From positions 436,336 through 500,335 of the forward strand of contig SJOL01001578.1 of NCBI GenBank assembly GCA_004794785.1: a DNA stretch of 64,000 nucleotides, written 5' to 3'. This document shows, piece after piece, positions 63,481 through 64,000 of this stretch (the stretch's first letter is position 1; the number at the start of each line of letters is the position of its first letter). The notes beneath the pieces are model-generated. The model was not told the origin of the DNA, did no database searches, and was given only the letters and a program-made list of their open reading frames with translations. A program made the position numbers and the translations under genes. The stretch comes from Opisthorchis felineus (taxonomy: Eukaryota; Platyhelminthes; Trematoda; Opisthorchiida; Opisthorchiidae).

Positions 63481-64000
63481 CATGTGGTCCTTGTACCCTA
63501 GGGCTAAAGTCCATACCACCCGACCTTACGACTGACTAGTATTTTTAGCTTTAACTTCGCTGCGTCCAATAATGCATATATTTGCCGAAACCTGCTGTCA
63601 TTTCATCGATGTACACACGGCTCCATCATTATCGACAATGGGACTAATTGAGCAACTAGTGAGTGCACCCTTATAACACTAAGACTCCAGCTTCAGCGTA
63701 GACACCGATCAGGAAGTGTGGACAGCGGGATTTATTAGGCACTTGGCGAGTTGGCCACTACAACTTTGTTCAACTGTGTGTTGTATATAAGAGCGAATAA
63801 GAGTCGTAATTGATTATAAATTTTTCTACTCAGAAACCCTGTCGAGTGAAAGCGGCTTCCTGAAAGGGTGAACTGGATTGACTACACAGTAAGTTTGTAC
63901 CGATGCAACCAATGAATGAATCCCACCTTTGGGGTGTCATATTCCTAATAGGAATGATACCATTGTGTTGGTAATTTACCCACAGTTATCTGCTGACGCT
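63481..64000. other. Right edge, nothing recognised
   Basis: No open frame, RNA or repeat that I can name. Confidence 0.4.

Overview
The window is nuclear DNA from an animal, most likely a parasitic flatworm (digenean trematode). The reasons are eukaryotic genes split by phase-consistent GT-AG introns, coding exons spread over tens of kilobases, introns as short as 36 and 42 bases beside one of 12.4 kb, (TA)n microsatellites, and decayed non-LTR retrotransposons whose linker and reverse-transcriptase peptides look like trematode LINEs. The species call is inference. No bacterial operon, CRISPR array or phage is present.

Two protein genes could be rebuilt completely, both on the minus strand and in tandem. 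The first (21423..50622) is a six-exon SMYD4-type SET/MYND lysine methyltransferase. All five intron phases agree and it encodes 763 residues: N-terminal TPR helices, split SET domain, MYND zinc finger, SET core, post-SET cysteines and a helical C-terminus. The second (57192..57839) is a four-exon mitochondrial ferredoxin of the FDX2 type, 159 residues, complete with a targeting peptide, all four cluster cysteines and the family's C-terminal tail. Each gene has a 3' splice-acceptor-like sequence just upstream of its ATG, which suggests spliced-leader trans-splicing or a short 5' UTR intron. Each has a downstream AATAAA. The two proteins have no evident functional link; they are only neighbours.

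Layout: 1..16628 has no gene I can support. 16629..19475 holds two divergently oriented LINE fragments. 21242..50683 is the SMYD4 gene, whose introns contain microsatellites, an assembly gap of 362 N and a dispersed repeat. 53749..55650 is a decayed plus-strand LINE lying between the two genes. 57114..57880 is the FDX2 gene. 58655..63480 is a repeat cluster: a minus-strand LINE linker, a plus-strand LINE in two pieces, and between those pieces a FAR1/FLYWCH-like zinc-finger reading frame broken by two tandem stop codons, with a possible second copy facing it. The rest is intergenic sequence with only chance-length open frames. No new defence or metabolic system was found. The most informative points are the micro-introns of FDX2, the 5' acceptor sites, features of the SMYD4 MYND/SET core, and the apparent nesting of the FAR1-like fragment in a LINE.
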